A stretch of DNA of 24,089 nucleotides from an uncultured Mycoplasmatota bacterium. Lineage in GTDB: Bacteria > Bacillota_I > Bacilli_A > RF39 > UBA660. Made by a program: the position numbers and the translations under genes. Location of the stretch: NCBI GenBank assembly GCA_900552335.1, contig URZL01000012.1:1-24089 (forward strand), read 5' to 3'. The notes under the pieces are model-generated. The model was not told the origin of the DNA, made no database searches, and saw only the letters and a list, made by a program, of their open reading frames with translations. Shown piece by piece: positions 1-7,913 of this stretch; within the stretch, counting starts at the first letter, position 1; each line of letters opens with the position of its first letter.

Positions 1-62
1 ATCACTGATAATATAACAATCACAGCTAATAATTCAATCAATGTAAATCCTTTTTCTTTCAT
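1..62 (-). CDS. Type IV prepilin-like protein, N-terminus only (cut by window edge)
   Basis: Only the first 20 or so codons are present; the gene runs off the left edge. They read MKEKGFTLIELLAVIVILS, a class III (type IV) prepilin leader: short basic stretch, Gly-Phe cleavage site, Glu at +5 of the mature protein, then a hydrophobic helix. A prepilin peptidase would cut after Gly5, and the product should enter a pilus or pseudopilus. The ATG at 60-62 follows a GGGAG ribosome site. Its 62 bases match the start of the complete prepilin gene at 8971-9032 at about 58 positions, so the two are paralogs sharing a constant 5' part. The rest of the protein cannot be seen. Confidence 0.85.
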   Translation of the reverse strand, partial: MKEKGFTLIELLAVIVILSV

Positions 63-191
63 AATATCTCCCTTCTATTTTAGAAGCATAAAAAAAAGAG
101 GTTGGTAAATCCCCCCCCCCCGTTTGCAAATAGCATATGCCGTATTTTATGCATACTTTCAATTTACAAACTATATTACTATGCTTACTAT
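63..191 (-). promoter_or_regulatory. Structured prepilin leader A with G11 run
   Basis: This is the predicted 5' untranslated leader of the prepilin gene at the left edge. Read on the minus strand it holds ATAGTAATATAGTTTGTA (about 182-165), a variable middle that can fold (GCATA with TATGC), TGCTATTTGCAAAC, a run of 11 G (121-111), ATTTACCAACCTC, a run of T and the ribosome site. GTTTGTA (171-165) can pair with TGCAAAC (128-122). The same blocks occur in the leader at 9033-9157. I do not recognise it as a known riboswitch class. A short open frame starting ATGCTATTT crosses the G-run and stops before the prepilin ATG. Confidence 0.6.
111..121 (-). repeat. Homopolymer run, 11 G on the coding strand
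   Basis: Eleven consecutive C on the plus strand, hence G11 in the prepilin mRNA leader. Runs this long are prone to slipped-strand length change. In a genome this AT-rich, a chance C11 is very unlikely, and its partner at 9085-9094 sits in the same place relative to a paralogous gene. Confidence 0.95.
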
Positions 192-197
192 GATTTT

Positions 198-226
198 ATT
201 GTATCAAAAAAAAAGACAATATTCAA
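198..226 (-). promoter_or_regulatory. Sigma-A type promoter for prepilin A
   Basis: On the minus strand TTGAAT (226-221) and TACAAT (203-198) are separated by 17 bases, which include a run of nine T. Transcription would begin near 191 and give a leader of about 128 bases. The same DNA can be drawn as a weak terminator for the upstream nuclease gene: ACAATATT (254-247) pairs with AATATTGT (223-216), followed by C and T9. The two readings are not exclusive. Confidence 0.6.
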
Positions 227-271
227 GTCAAAAAAATGTTTTGTCAAATATTGTAGAAAAAAGATAATCTT

Positions 272-1114
272 TTAATATTCTATTCGTTTTAATTCTACCT
301 CTGTCAAACCTGTTATTTTAGAGATGATATTAATATCAATTTGTTCTTGTAACATTTTTTTTGCCACTTCCAAATTATTTTGTTCTATTCCTTTATGAAA
401 TGCCTCATCAATATAGGTGTTCTTTTCCATTTCACTTCTTGGTAATATTGTATATAGAGCTATATTCTCATCATCATCACTAAATTCTCTTATTTCCTCT
501 ACTAATTTTTCATTACTCTCTTTACCCATTAACTCTTCACCCAATCTCTTTATTTCTTCTATATCTTCTGTTGTAAATAACTTACACCATTTTGATAGTA
601 ATGTTTCATCAGCAGTATAACATATTTTCTTTCCTAATTCCATATCTACCATATCTATTCTTAGTTTTTTTGTTAAATATTTTCCTTCTTTGGATCTCAT
701 ATAATATTCTTCTTTGATTTTATTTTCATTACATCTAAAATTATTTAAATTAATTTGGATTGTTTCTTTGATATTTTGATATTTTTTATCTCCCATTTTT
801 AATTGTCTAGAATGTATTTTACATGCATATACTTCATTTCTATGAATGACTCCTTCACTTGCTCTATTGGATAATTCAATATTTATTTTTTTTCCTTTAT
901 AATCTAGTAACAGATCTATTTCTTTTCTTGCTTCTTTTTTATGGCTTTTGATTAAATTACGATTCAAAAGTTTTAGATTTCCTTTGATACTTTCATATGG
1001 CAATTCTAAATAACAAGATAGAAAATGTTCTAATATAGAAATATTTTTCTCCTTATTAAAAATTGTTGTAAATGCCATATCAAAGTTTAACGGTATAATA
1101 TTTTTTGTTTGCAT
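272..1114 (-). CDS. Rpn-family / PD-(D/E)XK nuclease transposase-like protein
   Basis: A 280-residue protein of the PD-(D/E)XK nuclease transposase-like group (Rpn recombination-promoting nucleases, PDDEXK_2 type). Visible signs are the N-terminal FDMAFTTIF block (residues 11-19, usual DxxFKxxF), the putative catalytic core with Asp67 in KEIDLLLDYKG and Glu80 in INIELS (family usually IEMQ), and a C-terminal part ending in a short helix-turn-helix-like tail (about 252-280). Family members are DNA endonucleases linked to RecA-independent recombination; which DNA this one acts on is unknown. It stands alone between the rubrerythrin terminator and the prepilin promoter. Its GGAG ribosome site lies 13 bases before the ATG and inside a perfect inverted repeat (see 1122-1167). 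No terminal repeats of an insertion sequence were seen. Confidence 0.8.
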   Translation of the reverse strand: MQTKNIIPLNFDMAFTTIFNKEKNISILEHFLSCYLELPYESIKGNLKLLNRNLIKSHKKEARKEIDLLLDYKGKKINIELSNRASEGVIHRNEVYACKIHSRQLKMGDKKYQNIKETIQINLNNFRCNENKIKEEYYMRSKEGKYLTKKLRIDMVDMELGKKICYTADETLLSKWCKLFTTEDIEEIKRLGEELMGKESNEKLVEEIREFSDDDENIALYTILPRSEMEKNTYIDEAFHKGIEQNNLEVAKKMLQEQIDINIISKITGLTEVELKRIEY

Positions 1115-1121
1115 GTATAAT

Positions 1122-1167
1122 GTATTTCTCCTTTCACCTATAATATTGCGGCTTTTTGGAGAAATAC
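1122..1167 (-). promoter_or_regulatory. Perfect 10-bp inverted repeat covering the nuclease ribosome site
   Basis: In minus-strand sense GTATTTCTCC (1167-1158) is followed 26 bases later by its exact complement GGAGAAATAC (1131-1122). The second arm contains the Shine-Dalgarno of the nuclease gene starting at 1114. An RNA beginning upstream of 1167, for example read-through from rubrerythrin, would hide this site. An RNA starting inside the loop, where a TATTAT (1145-1140) without a good -35 is visible, would not. Confidence 0.6.
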
Positions 1168-1171
1168 CTAA

Positions 1172-1197
1172 AAAAAATAGACTTGTGTCTATTTTTT
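1172..1197 (-). terminator. Rho-independent terminator of perR-rubrerythrin
   Basis: AAAAAATAGAC (1172-1182) and GTCTATTTTTT (1187-1197) form an 11-bp stem with a TTGT/ACAA loop and A/T-rich flanks, so it can act on either strand. It overlaps the rubrerythrin stop codon at 1196-1198. Confidence 0.8.
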
Positions 1198-1738
1198 AAT
1201 AATTTTCTTTTCTGATTTCAAAATAACTTTGTGGATGACCACATACTGGACAAACTTCTGGTGCTTTCTCACCATAATGAATATGTCCACAATTACGACA
1301 AATCCACATCTTAGGTTCTTCTTTTACAAATACTTTTCCTTGCTCTAAATTAGCAAGTAATTTACGATATCTTTCTTCATGTTCTTTTTCTATCTTTCCA
1401 ACTTCTTCAAAAAGATACGCAATATGGTCAAATCCTTCTTCTTTGGCTGTTTTAGCAAAATCTTCATACATGTCAGTCCATTCATAGTTTTCACCTTCTG
1501 CTGCTGCTAATAAATTTTCTTTTGTACTTTTAATGGATCCACCTTCTAATAATTTAAACCACATTTTAGCATGTTCTTTTTCATTATCAGCTGTTTCTAA
1601 GAAAATAGAAGAAATTTGTTCATATCCTTCTTTTTTAGCTTTACTAGCAAAAAAAGTATATTTATTTCTAGCTTGACTTTCACCTGCAAAAGCTGTCATT
1701 AAATTTTGTTCTGTTTTTGTTCCTTTTAATTCCATCAT
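1196..1738 (-). CDS. rbr: Rubrerythrin
   Basis: A 180-residue cytosolic peroxide reductase of anaerobes. It has a ferritin-like four-helix diiron domain (residues 4-130) and a C-terminal rubredoxin-type Fe(SCys)4 domain. Ligands visible are Glu20 (GESQAR), the ExxH pairs Glu53/His56 and Glu117/His120, Glu residues in the AAEGEN helix, and the four rubredoxin cysteines 147, 150, 163 and 166 (CRNC, CPVC). It reduces hydrogen peroxide with electrons from NADH via rubredoxin or flavoproteins. It follows perR by two bases and shares its promoter. Two ATGs in tandem start the frame; the second (1735) lies better spaced from the AGGA, which overlaps the perR stop. Length and domain order are normal. 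Confidence 0.96.
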   Translation of the reverse strand: MMELKGTKTEQNLMTAFAGESQARNKYTFFASKAKKEGYEQISSIFLETADNEKEHAKMWFKLLEGGSIKSTKENLLAAAEGENYEWTDMYEDFAKTAKEEGFDHIAYLFEEVGKIEKEHEERYRKLLANLEQGKVFVKEEPKMWICRNCGHIHYGEKAPEVCPVCGHPQSYFEIRKENY

Positions 1739-1739
1739 A

Positions 1740-2108
1740 TTATTCCTTTCTACAATTGTTACAGATTCCTTTCACAACTAATTCAATACTTTCTACTTCA
1801 TAGGGTAATCTTTTTTTTAATAACTTAATATCTTTATAAAAATCAAGATCCTCCAACATACCACAACAAATACAATAAAAATGAGCATGTTCCCTTGTTA
1901 TATTGTCATAAATATATTTTTCACCATCTAAACTAATTTTTTTAATCATTTTTTGTTCTACCAATTGATTCAAATTTCGATAAACTGTGGAAAAAGAAAT
2001 ACTAGACAATTCTTTTTTAACCTCTTCATACACCTTATCTGCTGTTGGATGACAAAAACAAGTATTGACGTAATTTAAAATTACTTTACGTTGCTTAGAA
2101 TAGTTCAT
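1740..2108 (-). CDS. perR: PerR-type peroxide-sensing Fur-family repressor
   Basis: A 122-residue Fur-family regulator with an N-terminal winged helix ([13 protein letters not shown], 38-50) and a C-terminal dimerisation domain. Compared with Bacillus subtilis PerR from memory, all five regulatory metal ligands are present: His20, Asp68, His74, His76 and Asp87. The structural zinc cysteines are 79/82 and 116/119. The Asp at position 68 favours PerR over Fur or Zur. The protein is about 20 residues shorter than usual at the N-terminus, missing most of the first helix; no better upstream start with a ribosome site is seen, and AGGTG precedes this ATG. It is co-transcribed with rubrerythrin, a typical PerR target, and a palindrome at 2119-2136 suggests autoregulation by iron-dependent histidine oxidation. 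Confidence 0.9.
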   Translation of the reverse strand: MNYSKQRKVILNYVNTCFCHPTADKVYEEVKKELSSISFSTVYRNLNQLVEQKMIKKISLDGEKYIYDNITREHAHFYCICCGMLEDLDFYKDIKLLKKRLPYEVESIELVVKGICNNCRKE

Positions 2109-2118
2109 ATAACACCTC

Positions 2119-2136
2119 GTAATAAATTTTTATTAC
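2119..2136. promoter_or_regulatory. Palindromic operator, probable PerR box
   Basis: GTAATAAA and TTTATTAC form a perfect 8-bp inverted repeat around two bases, just downstream of the -10 and over the predicted transcription start of perR-rbr. It resembles the AT-rich PerR/Fur box (TTATAATnATTATAA) in size and symmetry, not base for base. Binding here would block transcription. Confidence 0.6.
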
Positions 2137-2142
2137 ACTTCT

Positions 2143-2171
2143 ATTGTAACTTTTCGCAAAAATAATGTCAA
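2143..2171 (-). promoter_or_regulatory. Strong sigma-A promoter of perR-rbr
   Basis: On the minus strand a consensus TTGACA (2171-2166) and TACAAT (2148-2143) are separated by exactly 17 bases. Start of transcription is expected near 2136, giving a 28-base leader. Confidence 0.85.
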
Positions 2172-2174
2172 TAT

Positions 2175-2199
2175 AAAAATAGGAATTATTCCTATTTTT
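2175..2199 (-). terminator. Terminator of polC-methyltransferase unit
   Basis: AAAAATAGGAAT (2175-2186) and ATTCCTATTTTT (2188-2199) give a long perfect stem ending in T-rich sequence, five bases after the methyltransferase stop. It lies immediately upstream of the perR -35 and insulates the two units. Confidence 0.75.
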
Positions 2200-2204
2200 A
2201 TCAA

Positions 2205-2957
2205 TTACAATGTTTTCTCTTTTTGATTAGAGATACGCTTTGCGATTACAACGATATAAGGAGATGCATACTTATTTGGTATATCTGATAAATGGAAAGA
2301 TTCCATTATATTATTTATAATTGTATAAATTTTATTTAAATAAGGATGTTCTTTTAATCTCTGACTCTCTTTATTAGCTTGAAACATAGAAGTTAAATAA
2401 TAAGAAGCATAAATTTCCTCAAAATCTTCATCTATGATTAATTTTTTTAGCAATTTCAAATCCATAATAGAAAGGTTATGTGTCTCTAATAATTGTTTTG
2501 AAAAAATATAATTAAATACATAATTGAAATATCGCATATTAGGTACTGTAATACATACATATCCATTTAAATCTACCAAATCTTTATGTATTTTTATTAA
2601 CTCTTCTGGATTTTCAAAATGTTCAATCAAACCATAAGATCCTACAAAATCATATTTTTGTTCTATTTGAAAATCAAAAATATTTCCTTCCATTATTTCA
2701 TAATCACTTACATTATGCTCTTTTAAAAATGTTTCGATTATTTCTTTATCTATTAAATCTAGACCACTTACTTTTGCTTGATAGTTATGAGCCATATAAC
2801 TCATAATACTACCAGGCGCACATCCAAATTCAAAATAATTATGAAAAGAAATATTACATTTTTTTAAAATTTCTGAGAATAAAAATTTTTCTTCCTTCCT
2901 ATTCTCTTTTTTCCAATAATTCTCCCAATACAGTTTCTCATTTTCCTGTTTTTTCAA
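2205..2957 (-). CDS. Class I SAM-dependent methyltransferase
   Basis: A 250-residue cytosolic methyltransferase of the Methyltransf_23/11 kind. Motif I is FEFGCAPGS (residues 43-50), binding S-adenosylmethionine, followed by the acidic end of strand 2 (SGLDLID), motif IV-like YDFVGSYGLIEHFENPEEL (about 104-122) and a strand ending in ITVPNMRYF. The C-terminal third is helical and probably recognises the substrate, which cannot be predicted. The start is TTG at 2955-2957, supported by AGGGGGAA seven bases upstream that overlaps the polC stop. The gene therefore looks translated from the polC transcript. It is not a recognised rRNA or DNA methyltransferase, since no NPPY or DPPY motif is present. 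Confidence 0.75.
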   Translation of the reverse strand: MKKQENEKLYWENYWKKENRKEEKFLFSEILKKCNISFHNYFEFGCAPGSIMSYMAHNYQAKVSGLDLIDKEIIETFLKEHNVSDYEIMEGNIFDFQIEQKYDFVGSYGLIEHFENPEELIKIHKDLVDLNGYVCITVPNMRYFNYVFNYIFSKQLLETHNLSIMDLKLLKKLIIDEDFEEIYASYYLTSMFQANKESQRLKEHPYLNKIYTIINNIMESFHLSDIPNKYASPYIVVIAKRISNQKEKTL

Positions 2958-2968
2958 ATAAATTCCCC

Positions 2969-5900
2969 CTAAAATAAACTTAATTGACTAGATTCATCCA
3001 TACCATTAAAAATTCCCATCATACGCATTTTTTCTGTTAATGTTGCTGAGATTTTACTACGTTTCCAACAATCTTCGATACTTAAAAATTCTTTTTTTTC
3101 ACGTTCTTCTACAATATTTTGAGCTACTGCTTCTCCTAATCCATCAATCGAATTAAATGGTGGATAAATTTCATTTTCACTTTTTATATTCCATACAATA
3201 GCATCACTTTTGTATAAATCAATGGGAACAAACTTAATACCACGAGCAGTTGCTTCTAAAGCAACTTTTAAGCTTTCTAATTGGCCAAGTTCCTTATTTG
3301 TTGCATCATAACCTTTATTTTGAATTTCTATTATTTTATTTTTAATAGCATCATAGCCTTGTATCATTACCTCTACATCAACATCTGTCGCTTTAGAAGA
3401 AAACCAAGAAGCATAGAAATAAACAGGCATATGGACTTTATACCACGCGATACGAAAAGCACTAATAACATAAGCAGCTGCATGAGCTTTAGGAAACATG
3501 TATTTTATTTTTTGACAAGAGCCAATAAACCATTGTGGAATATCTGCTTCTTCCATTGTCTTCACATGTTCTTTCCACGTTTCTGGATCTTTACTAGCTT
3601 TTCCTTTACGGACAAATTCCATAATTTTAAATGCTTTAATAGGCGCTAAACCATGATACATTAAATAAACCATAATATCATCACGACATCCTATTGTTTC
3701 TTTAAATGGAACAACGTTATTTTGAATTAATTCCTGAGCATTACCAAGCCAAACATCTGTACCATGAGATAAACCTGATATTTTAACTAGTTCGGCAAAA
3801 GTTGTTGGTTTGGTATCTTCTACTAACTTAATTGTAAAAGCAGTTCCAAATTCCGGAATGCCCAAAGTACCAGTATTACATAAAATTTGTTCTTTTGTAA
3901 CACCCAAAGCCTTTGTAGACGTAAAAATACTCATTGTCTCTTTGTCATCCATTGGTACTTTCATAATATCTGTATTCGACTGTAACTGAATTAAACGCAA
4001 TTGAGTTGGATCAGAGTGACCTAAAATATCTAATTTTAATACACATTCTTCAATTGAGTGGTAATCAAAGTGAGTCGTTCTCCATGCTGATGTTGGATCT
4101 TCCGCTGGAAATTGGAAAGGTGTGAAATCAAAACAACTCTTATAATCTGGTATAACAACAATTCCTCCTGGATGTTGACCTGTTGTCCTTTTTACACCTG
4201 TACAACCTTGCGCTAAACGTTCCACTTCTGCCGTACGCATCACAACATTCTTTTCTTCTGAATAACCTTTTACAAAACCAAATGCAGTTTTTTCAGCAAC
4301 CGTACCAATCGTTCCTGCTCTGTAAACATTGTCATCTCCAAACAACACTTTCGTATAAGCATGTGTACTAGCTTGGTTTAAATCTGAAAAGTTAAGATCT
4401 ATATCTGGAACTTTATCAGCATTAAAACCTAAGAAGGTAGCAAATGGCATATCTTGACCATCTTTGATTAATGGAATATGACAGTTTGGACACATTTTAT
4501 CTGGTAAATCAAATCCACTAGAATAAGTAGCTCCGAGTGATTTTCCATCTTCTTCAAAAATACTAATTTTACATTTGCTACATCTATAATGAGCTGACAA
4601 AGGATTTACTTCTGTAATACCCATTAAAGTAGCGACAAAGGACGATCCAACAGAACCACGGGAACCTACTAAAAAGCCTTCATCGTTAGAGTGTTTAACT
4701 AGTCTTTGTGCGATTAAGTAAATAGGATCGAATCCAGCACCAATAACACCACCTAATGATTTTTTTAATTTTTTTTCTAATTCTTCACTAGTTAATTCTT
4801 CTTCGCTTGTTTCTTTAATGTGATTTCTAACTAATTCTTTTACTGCATCTGATCCCTTAATAATAACACTGTGTAATTGAGAAAAGGCTTCTTTCTCTAA
4901 ATCAGCTACTGGAGTATTTTTTAAATTTTCTTTAATTGTATTTAAAACAACATCTCCATATAATTCTGTAGCAATTCTCTCTTCAATAGCATAAGGAAGT
5001 GGATCACCATACCAATAAGCTGCTTTATCATAAACTAAGTCTGTAACAACTCTAGGGCAATCTAGATAAGATAATCCATCATCACTCTTGATTCTTGGAG
5101 AGAATGGAGTTCCACCCGTATCTGGAATAACTTCTATTTCTTCTACCATATCTAATACTTTATTGGTATTTTCTACTACAATTTCATACGCTAAATCAGT
5201 TCCTAAAAAACTAAAATCTTCTAACATTTCCCTTGTTGTTCTAAAATGCTGAGAAGGAATATTTTTAATACTAGATTTAGCAAGAGGATGTCTACCACCA
5301 CCAGGTACTTTTTGATTTACAATAATTTCTCTATAAATCTTATCTTCTCTTTTAAAATGGTGTACATCTCCTGTAGCAACAATAATCTTGCCAGATTCTT
5401 TAGTAGATTGGATAATTTTTTTAATATGTTCTTGTAATTCAGTAGCATCTTTAAAATCACCCATTTGAATTAAATGATCATATACTTCAGGAGGCTGTAC
5501 TTCAACATAATCATAGAAATTAATAATATTCGTTAATTCTTGTCCTTCTTTACTTCTTGCTTCATTAAATACTTCTGATTCGTAACAACCACTTCCGATC
5601 ATTAATCCTTCCCTTAATTCCTCTAATTTACTACGTGGAATTCTAGGTGTTTTATACAAATAAGTAGTGTTCGCTAAAGAAATAATCTCAAATAAATGTT
5701 TTAAACCTTTTTGATTTAACGCAATAGCATTAAAATGATAAGTCCTACCAAATTTATAAATTTCATCTTTTGAAACCAATTTTTCTAAATCCCCAATCGT
5801 TTCAAATTTTTGAGATTCTAATTTTTTCAACATTTTAGCAAAAACATAAGCAGTTCCTTCTGCATCATAATCTGCCCTATGGTGAGCATCTTCTTCCCAA

Positions 5901-7735
5901 GGAACATTATAACGTTTTACTAAAGCGGATAAGCTATGTCTAGCATATCCTTGATCTAAGGTTCTAGATAATTCTAATGTATCAATTACAGTATTTTGAA
6001 ATTTCCCTAAATTATATTTTTTCATAGCCATTTCTATGAAAGAAATATCAAATTTTGCATTATGGGCAACCATTGGAAGATTACCTGTCCATTCCAAAAA
6101 TTTTTTTGTAACAGTTTCTTCATCTTCTTTACCACTTACCATTTCATCGGTAATACAAGTTAATTCTGTAATTTTATCTGGGATATGTCTTTTAGGATCA
6201 ATTAGTTCATCAAAACGACCCGTAATCTCGCCATCCTTAATTTTAACAGCACCAATTTCAATCATTTGATCCGCTCCACCTGCATTAAAACCAGTTGTTT
6301 CAGTATCAAATACTACATATTCACTATGAACCAAATTTTCCTCTGTTGGTCTTATTACAATATTAACAGTATCGTCTACTAGCGTTAATTCTGTACCATA
6401 TAATCCCTTAAATATAGGTGGGCTTTTTTGCTCTTGTTTTGCTTCTGATAATTGTTTTTCTAATTCTTTTTTATTTGTTTTCTCTGTTTCTTCTTGTATT
6501 TTATTTTCTAATTCTTCTATTTTTTCTTTGATTTTTTTTCGAATTCCTTTATTATGAGATTTAATAATTCCAAAGGAAATAGGAAAAGCTTGACAACCAC
6601 TATGGTCTGTAATTGCCACCCCTCTATATCCCATTCGAATAGTTTCTTCCACTAATTCACAAGTATGTTTAGATAAGTCAAGTCTAGTAACACCATCCAT
6701 TTGACTCATCATTGTATGGGCATGTAATTCTACTCTTTTCACAGGGGCATCATCTATTATTTTTTCAATTTTCTTGTTTGAAATATTGATATCGTTAATA
6801 GTAAGGGATAAGTCTTGTGAATATTGATCTTTGTCTTTTACTCTGGCTCTAATTTTATACCAGTTACCTTCTTTAATTTTTTTATCAATGATTTTAAATT
6901 CTTCTTCACTACGAATAAATAAAGTTCCATATATACTGTCTGTATAATCCGTTAATTTTAAAGACATAATTTTTAATCCTGTTTTAGTTTCTCTGACATC
7001 TTTACCAAAAATATAAGCTTCTACTGTAATAGTACCGCCTGGTAAAGCAATCGTATCCATTCTACTAATAACATCTTCAATACGTTTTCCTACAACAACA
7101 TCTTCATCATTTGGATCTTGAATTAAAGGTTTTGGTTCATAATTTTGTTTATACTTATTTACAAATTCTTTTTTTGGTTCTACCTTTTCTTCTACTTTGG
7201 GTATTTCTTTGATTTCTACTTTCAAATCTTCTTTTATTTCATTCAAAATAGATTGTTCTCTATCACCATCTACAATAGGTGTCATCGTATAATAAAAGCC
7301 TGCATGACTTAAATCTTTATTTAAATCATCTAAAATGGATTCAAATTTAATTAATTCTGCTTTATTATTTAAACAAATAAAGCAAGTCTGACCTTCTATA
7401 CGAATTGGGGAATCTAAAAACATTTTAAGCAGTGGTGAGCTTTCACTGTATTTGGTTAAAAAGTAACGATAATAATAAGCAAACTCATTTGTGGATAATT
7501 GATTTACTTTAATTACTAAAATAACATCTTCAATCGGTAAAAAAGCTTCTTTTAACTTTTGATTAACCTCTTGATAAAGAGAAAAAGGGAGATTTGACTC
7601 TAACTCTAGTAAAAAGTGATAAATCGTTTTTTCTTTATTGCCAACAATTTTAACCAATTTACCGTTTTCAAAATAGGAATATTTTTCCTTTTCTAAATTA
7701 ATTTTTCTTAACAATTTTTCTAAGTTTGCTTCCAT
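2969..7735 (-). CDS. polC: DNA polymerase III alpha subunit, PolC type
   Basis: A 1588-residue replicative polymerase of low-GC Gram-positives, copying chromosomal DNA with built-in proofreading. Order of domains: N-terminal region (1-200, ending Lys/Glu-rich), OB fold (about 215-320), PHP domain (His338, His340 in VELHAHT) interrupted by the exonuclease (Asp477/Glu479 in FDTETTG, Asp563 in HNAKFD, HHRADYD near 618-624), polymerase core with zinc ligands Cys1052, 1055, 1082 and 1085, catalytic Asp1111 and Asp1113 in PDIDLNFS, and the KLDILGHSDP motif near 1240. It is about 150 residues longer than B. subtilis PolC (1437). One extra piece is a charged coiled-coil segment at about 395-437. The ATG at 7735 follows AAAGGTGG; a TATAAT at 7757-7752 could be its -10, with no clear -35. 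Confidence 0.97.
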   Translation of the reverse strand: MEANLEKLLRKINLEKEKYSYFENGKLVKIVGNKEKTIYHFLLELESNLPFSLYQEVNQKLKEAFLPIEDVILVIKVNQLSTNEFAYYYRYFLTKYSESSPLLKMFLDSPIRIEGQTCFICLNNKAELIKFESILDDLNKDLSHAGFYYTMTPIVDGDREQSILNEIKEDLKVEIKEIPKVEEKVEPKKEFVNKYKQNYEPKPLIQDPNDEDVVVGKRIEDVISRMDTIALPGGTITVEAYIFGKDVRETKTGLKIMSLKLTDYTDSIYGTLFIRSEEEFKIIDKKIKEGNWYKIRARVKDKDQYSQDLSLTINDINISNKKIEKIIDDAPVKRVELHAHTMMSQMDGVTRLDLSKHTCELVEETIRMGYRGVAITDHSGCQAFPISFGIIKSHNKGIRKKIKEKIEELENKIQEETEKTNKKELEKQLSEAKQEQKSPPIFKGLYGTELTLVDDTVNIVIRPTEENLVHSEYVVFDTETTGFNAGGADQMIEIGAVKIKDGEITGRFDELIDPKRHIPDKITELTCITDEMVSGKEDEETVTKKFLEWTGNLPMVAHNAKFDISFIEMAMKKYNLGKFQNTVIDTLELSRTLDQGYARHSLSALVKRYNVPWEEDAHHRADYDAEGTAYVFAKMLKKLESQKFETIGDLEKLVSKDEIYKFGRTYHFNAIALNQKGLKHLFEIISLANTTYLYKTPRIPRSKLEELREGLMIGSGCYESEVFNEARSKEGQELTNIINFYDYVEVQPPEVYDHLIQMGDFKDATELQEHIKKIIQSTKESGKIIVATGDVHHFKREDKIYREIIVNQKVPGGGRHPLAKSSIKNIPSQHFRTTREMLEDFSFLGTDLAYEIVVENTNKVLDMVEEIEVIPDTGGTPFSPRIKSDDGLSYLDCPRVVTDLVYDKAAYWYGDPLPYAIEERIATELYGDVVLNTIKENLKNTPVADLEKEAFSQLHSVIIKGSDAVKELVRNHIKETSEEELTSEELEKKLKKSLGGVIGAGFDPIYLIAQRLVKHSNDEGFLVGSRGSVGSSFVATLMGITEVNPLSAHYRCSKCKISIFEEDGKSLGATYSSGFDLPDKMCPNCHIPLIKDGQDMPFATFLGFNADKVPDIDLNFSDLNQASTHAYTKVLFGDDNVYRAGTIGTVAEKTAFGFVKGYSEEKNVVMRTAEVERLAQGCTGVKRTTGQHPGGIVVIPDYKSCFDFTPFQFPAEDPTSAWRTTHFDYHSIEECVLKLDILGHSDPTQLRLIQLQSNTDIMKVPMDDKETMSIFTSTKALGVTKEQILCNTGTLGIPEFGTAFTIKLVEDTKPTTFAELVKISGLSHGTDVWLGNAQELIQNNVVPFKETIGCRDDIMVYLMYHGLAPIKAFKIMEFVRKGKASKDPETWKEHVKTMEEADIPQWFIGSCQKIKYMFPKAHAAAYVISAFRIAWYKVHMPVYFYASWFSSKATDVDVEVMIQGYDAIKNKIIEIQNKGYDATNKELGQLESLKVALEATARGIKFVPIDLYKSDAIVWNIKSENEIYPPFNSIDGLGEAVAQNIVEEREKKEFLSIEDCWKRSKISATLTEKMRMMGIFNGMDESSQLSLF

Positions 7736-7842
7736 ACTACCACCTTTTTTTATTATACTAAAAATACTCTGTTTTTTAAAGAACTATTTAGCGATAAAAT
7801 TTAATTTATATGATATATAATTTTAATTTTTTGAAAATTAAA

Positions 7843-7871
7843 AATATCCTAAATGCTTCCATTAGGATATT
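7843..7871 (-). terminator. Terminator of prepilin B
   Basis: AATATCCTAA and TTAGGATATT pair around a nine-base loop, with T-rich tails on both strands. It lies about 40 bases past the prepilin stop and separates it from polC. Confidence 0.8.
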
Positions 7872-7913
7872 TTTTTATTGTACTTCGTTTTACATCTAAT
7901 TTATTGGTAAATA

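Noticed and set aside
63..191. Prepilin leader as a c-di-GMP riboswitch
   Set aside because: c-di-GMP-II switches control pilin genes in some Clostridia, but the conserved bases of either c-di-GMP class as I know them are not seen here, and neither class contains a long G-run. I keep it as unrecognised.
272..1114. Complete insertion sequence around the Rpn-like gene
   Set aside because: The 10-bp inverted repeat is entirely upstream of the start, no matching repeat lies downstream, and no target duplication is visible.
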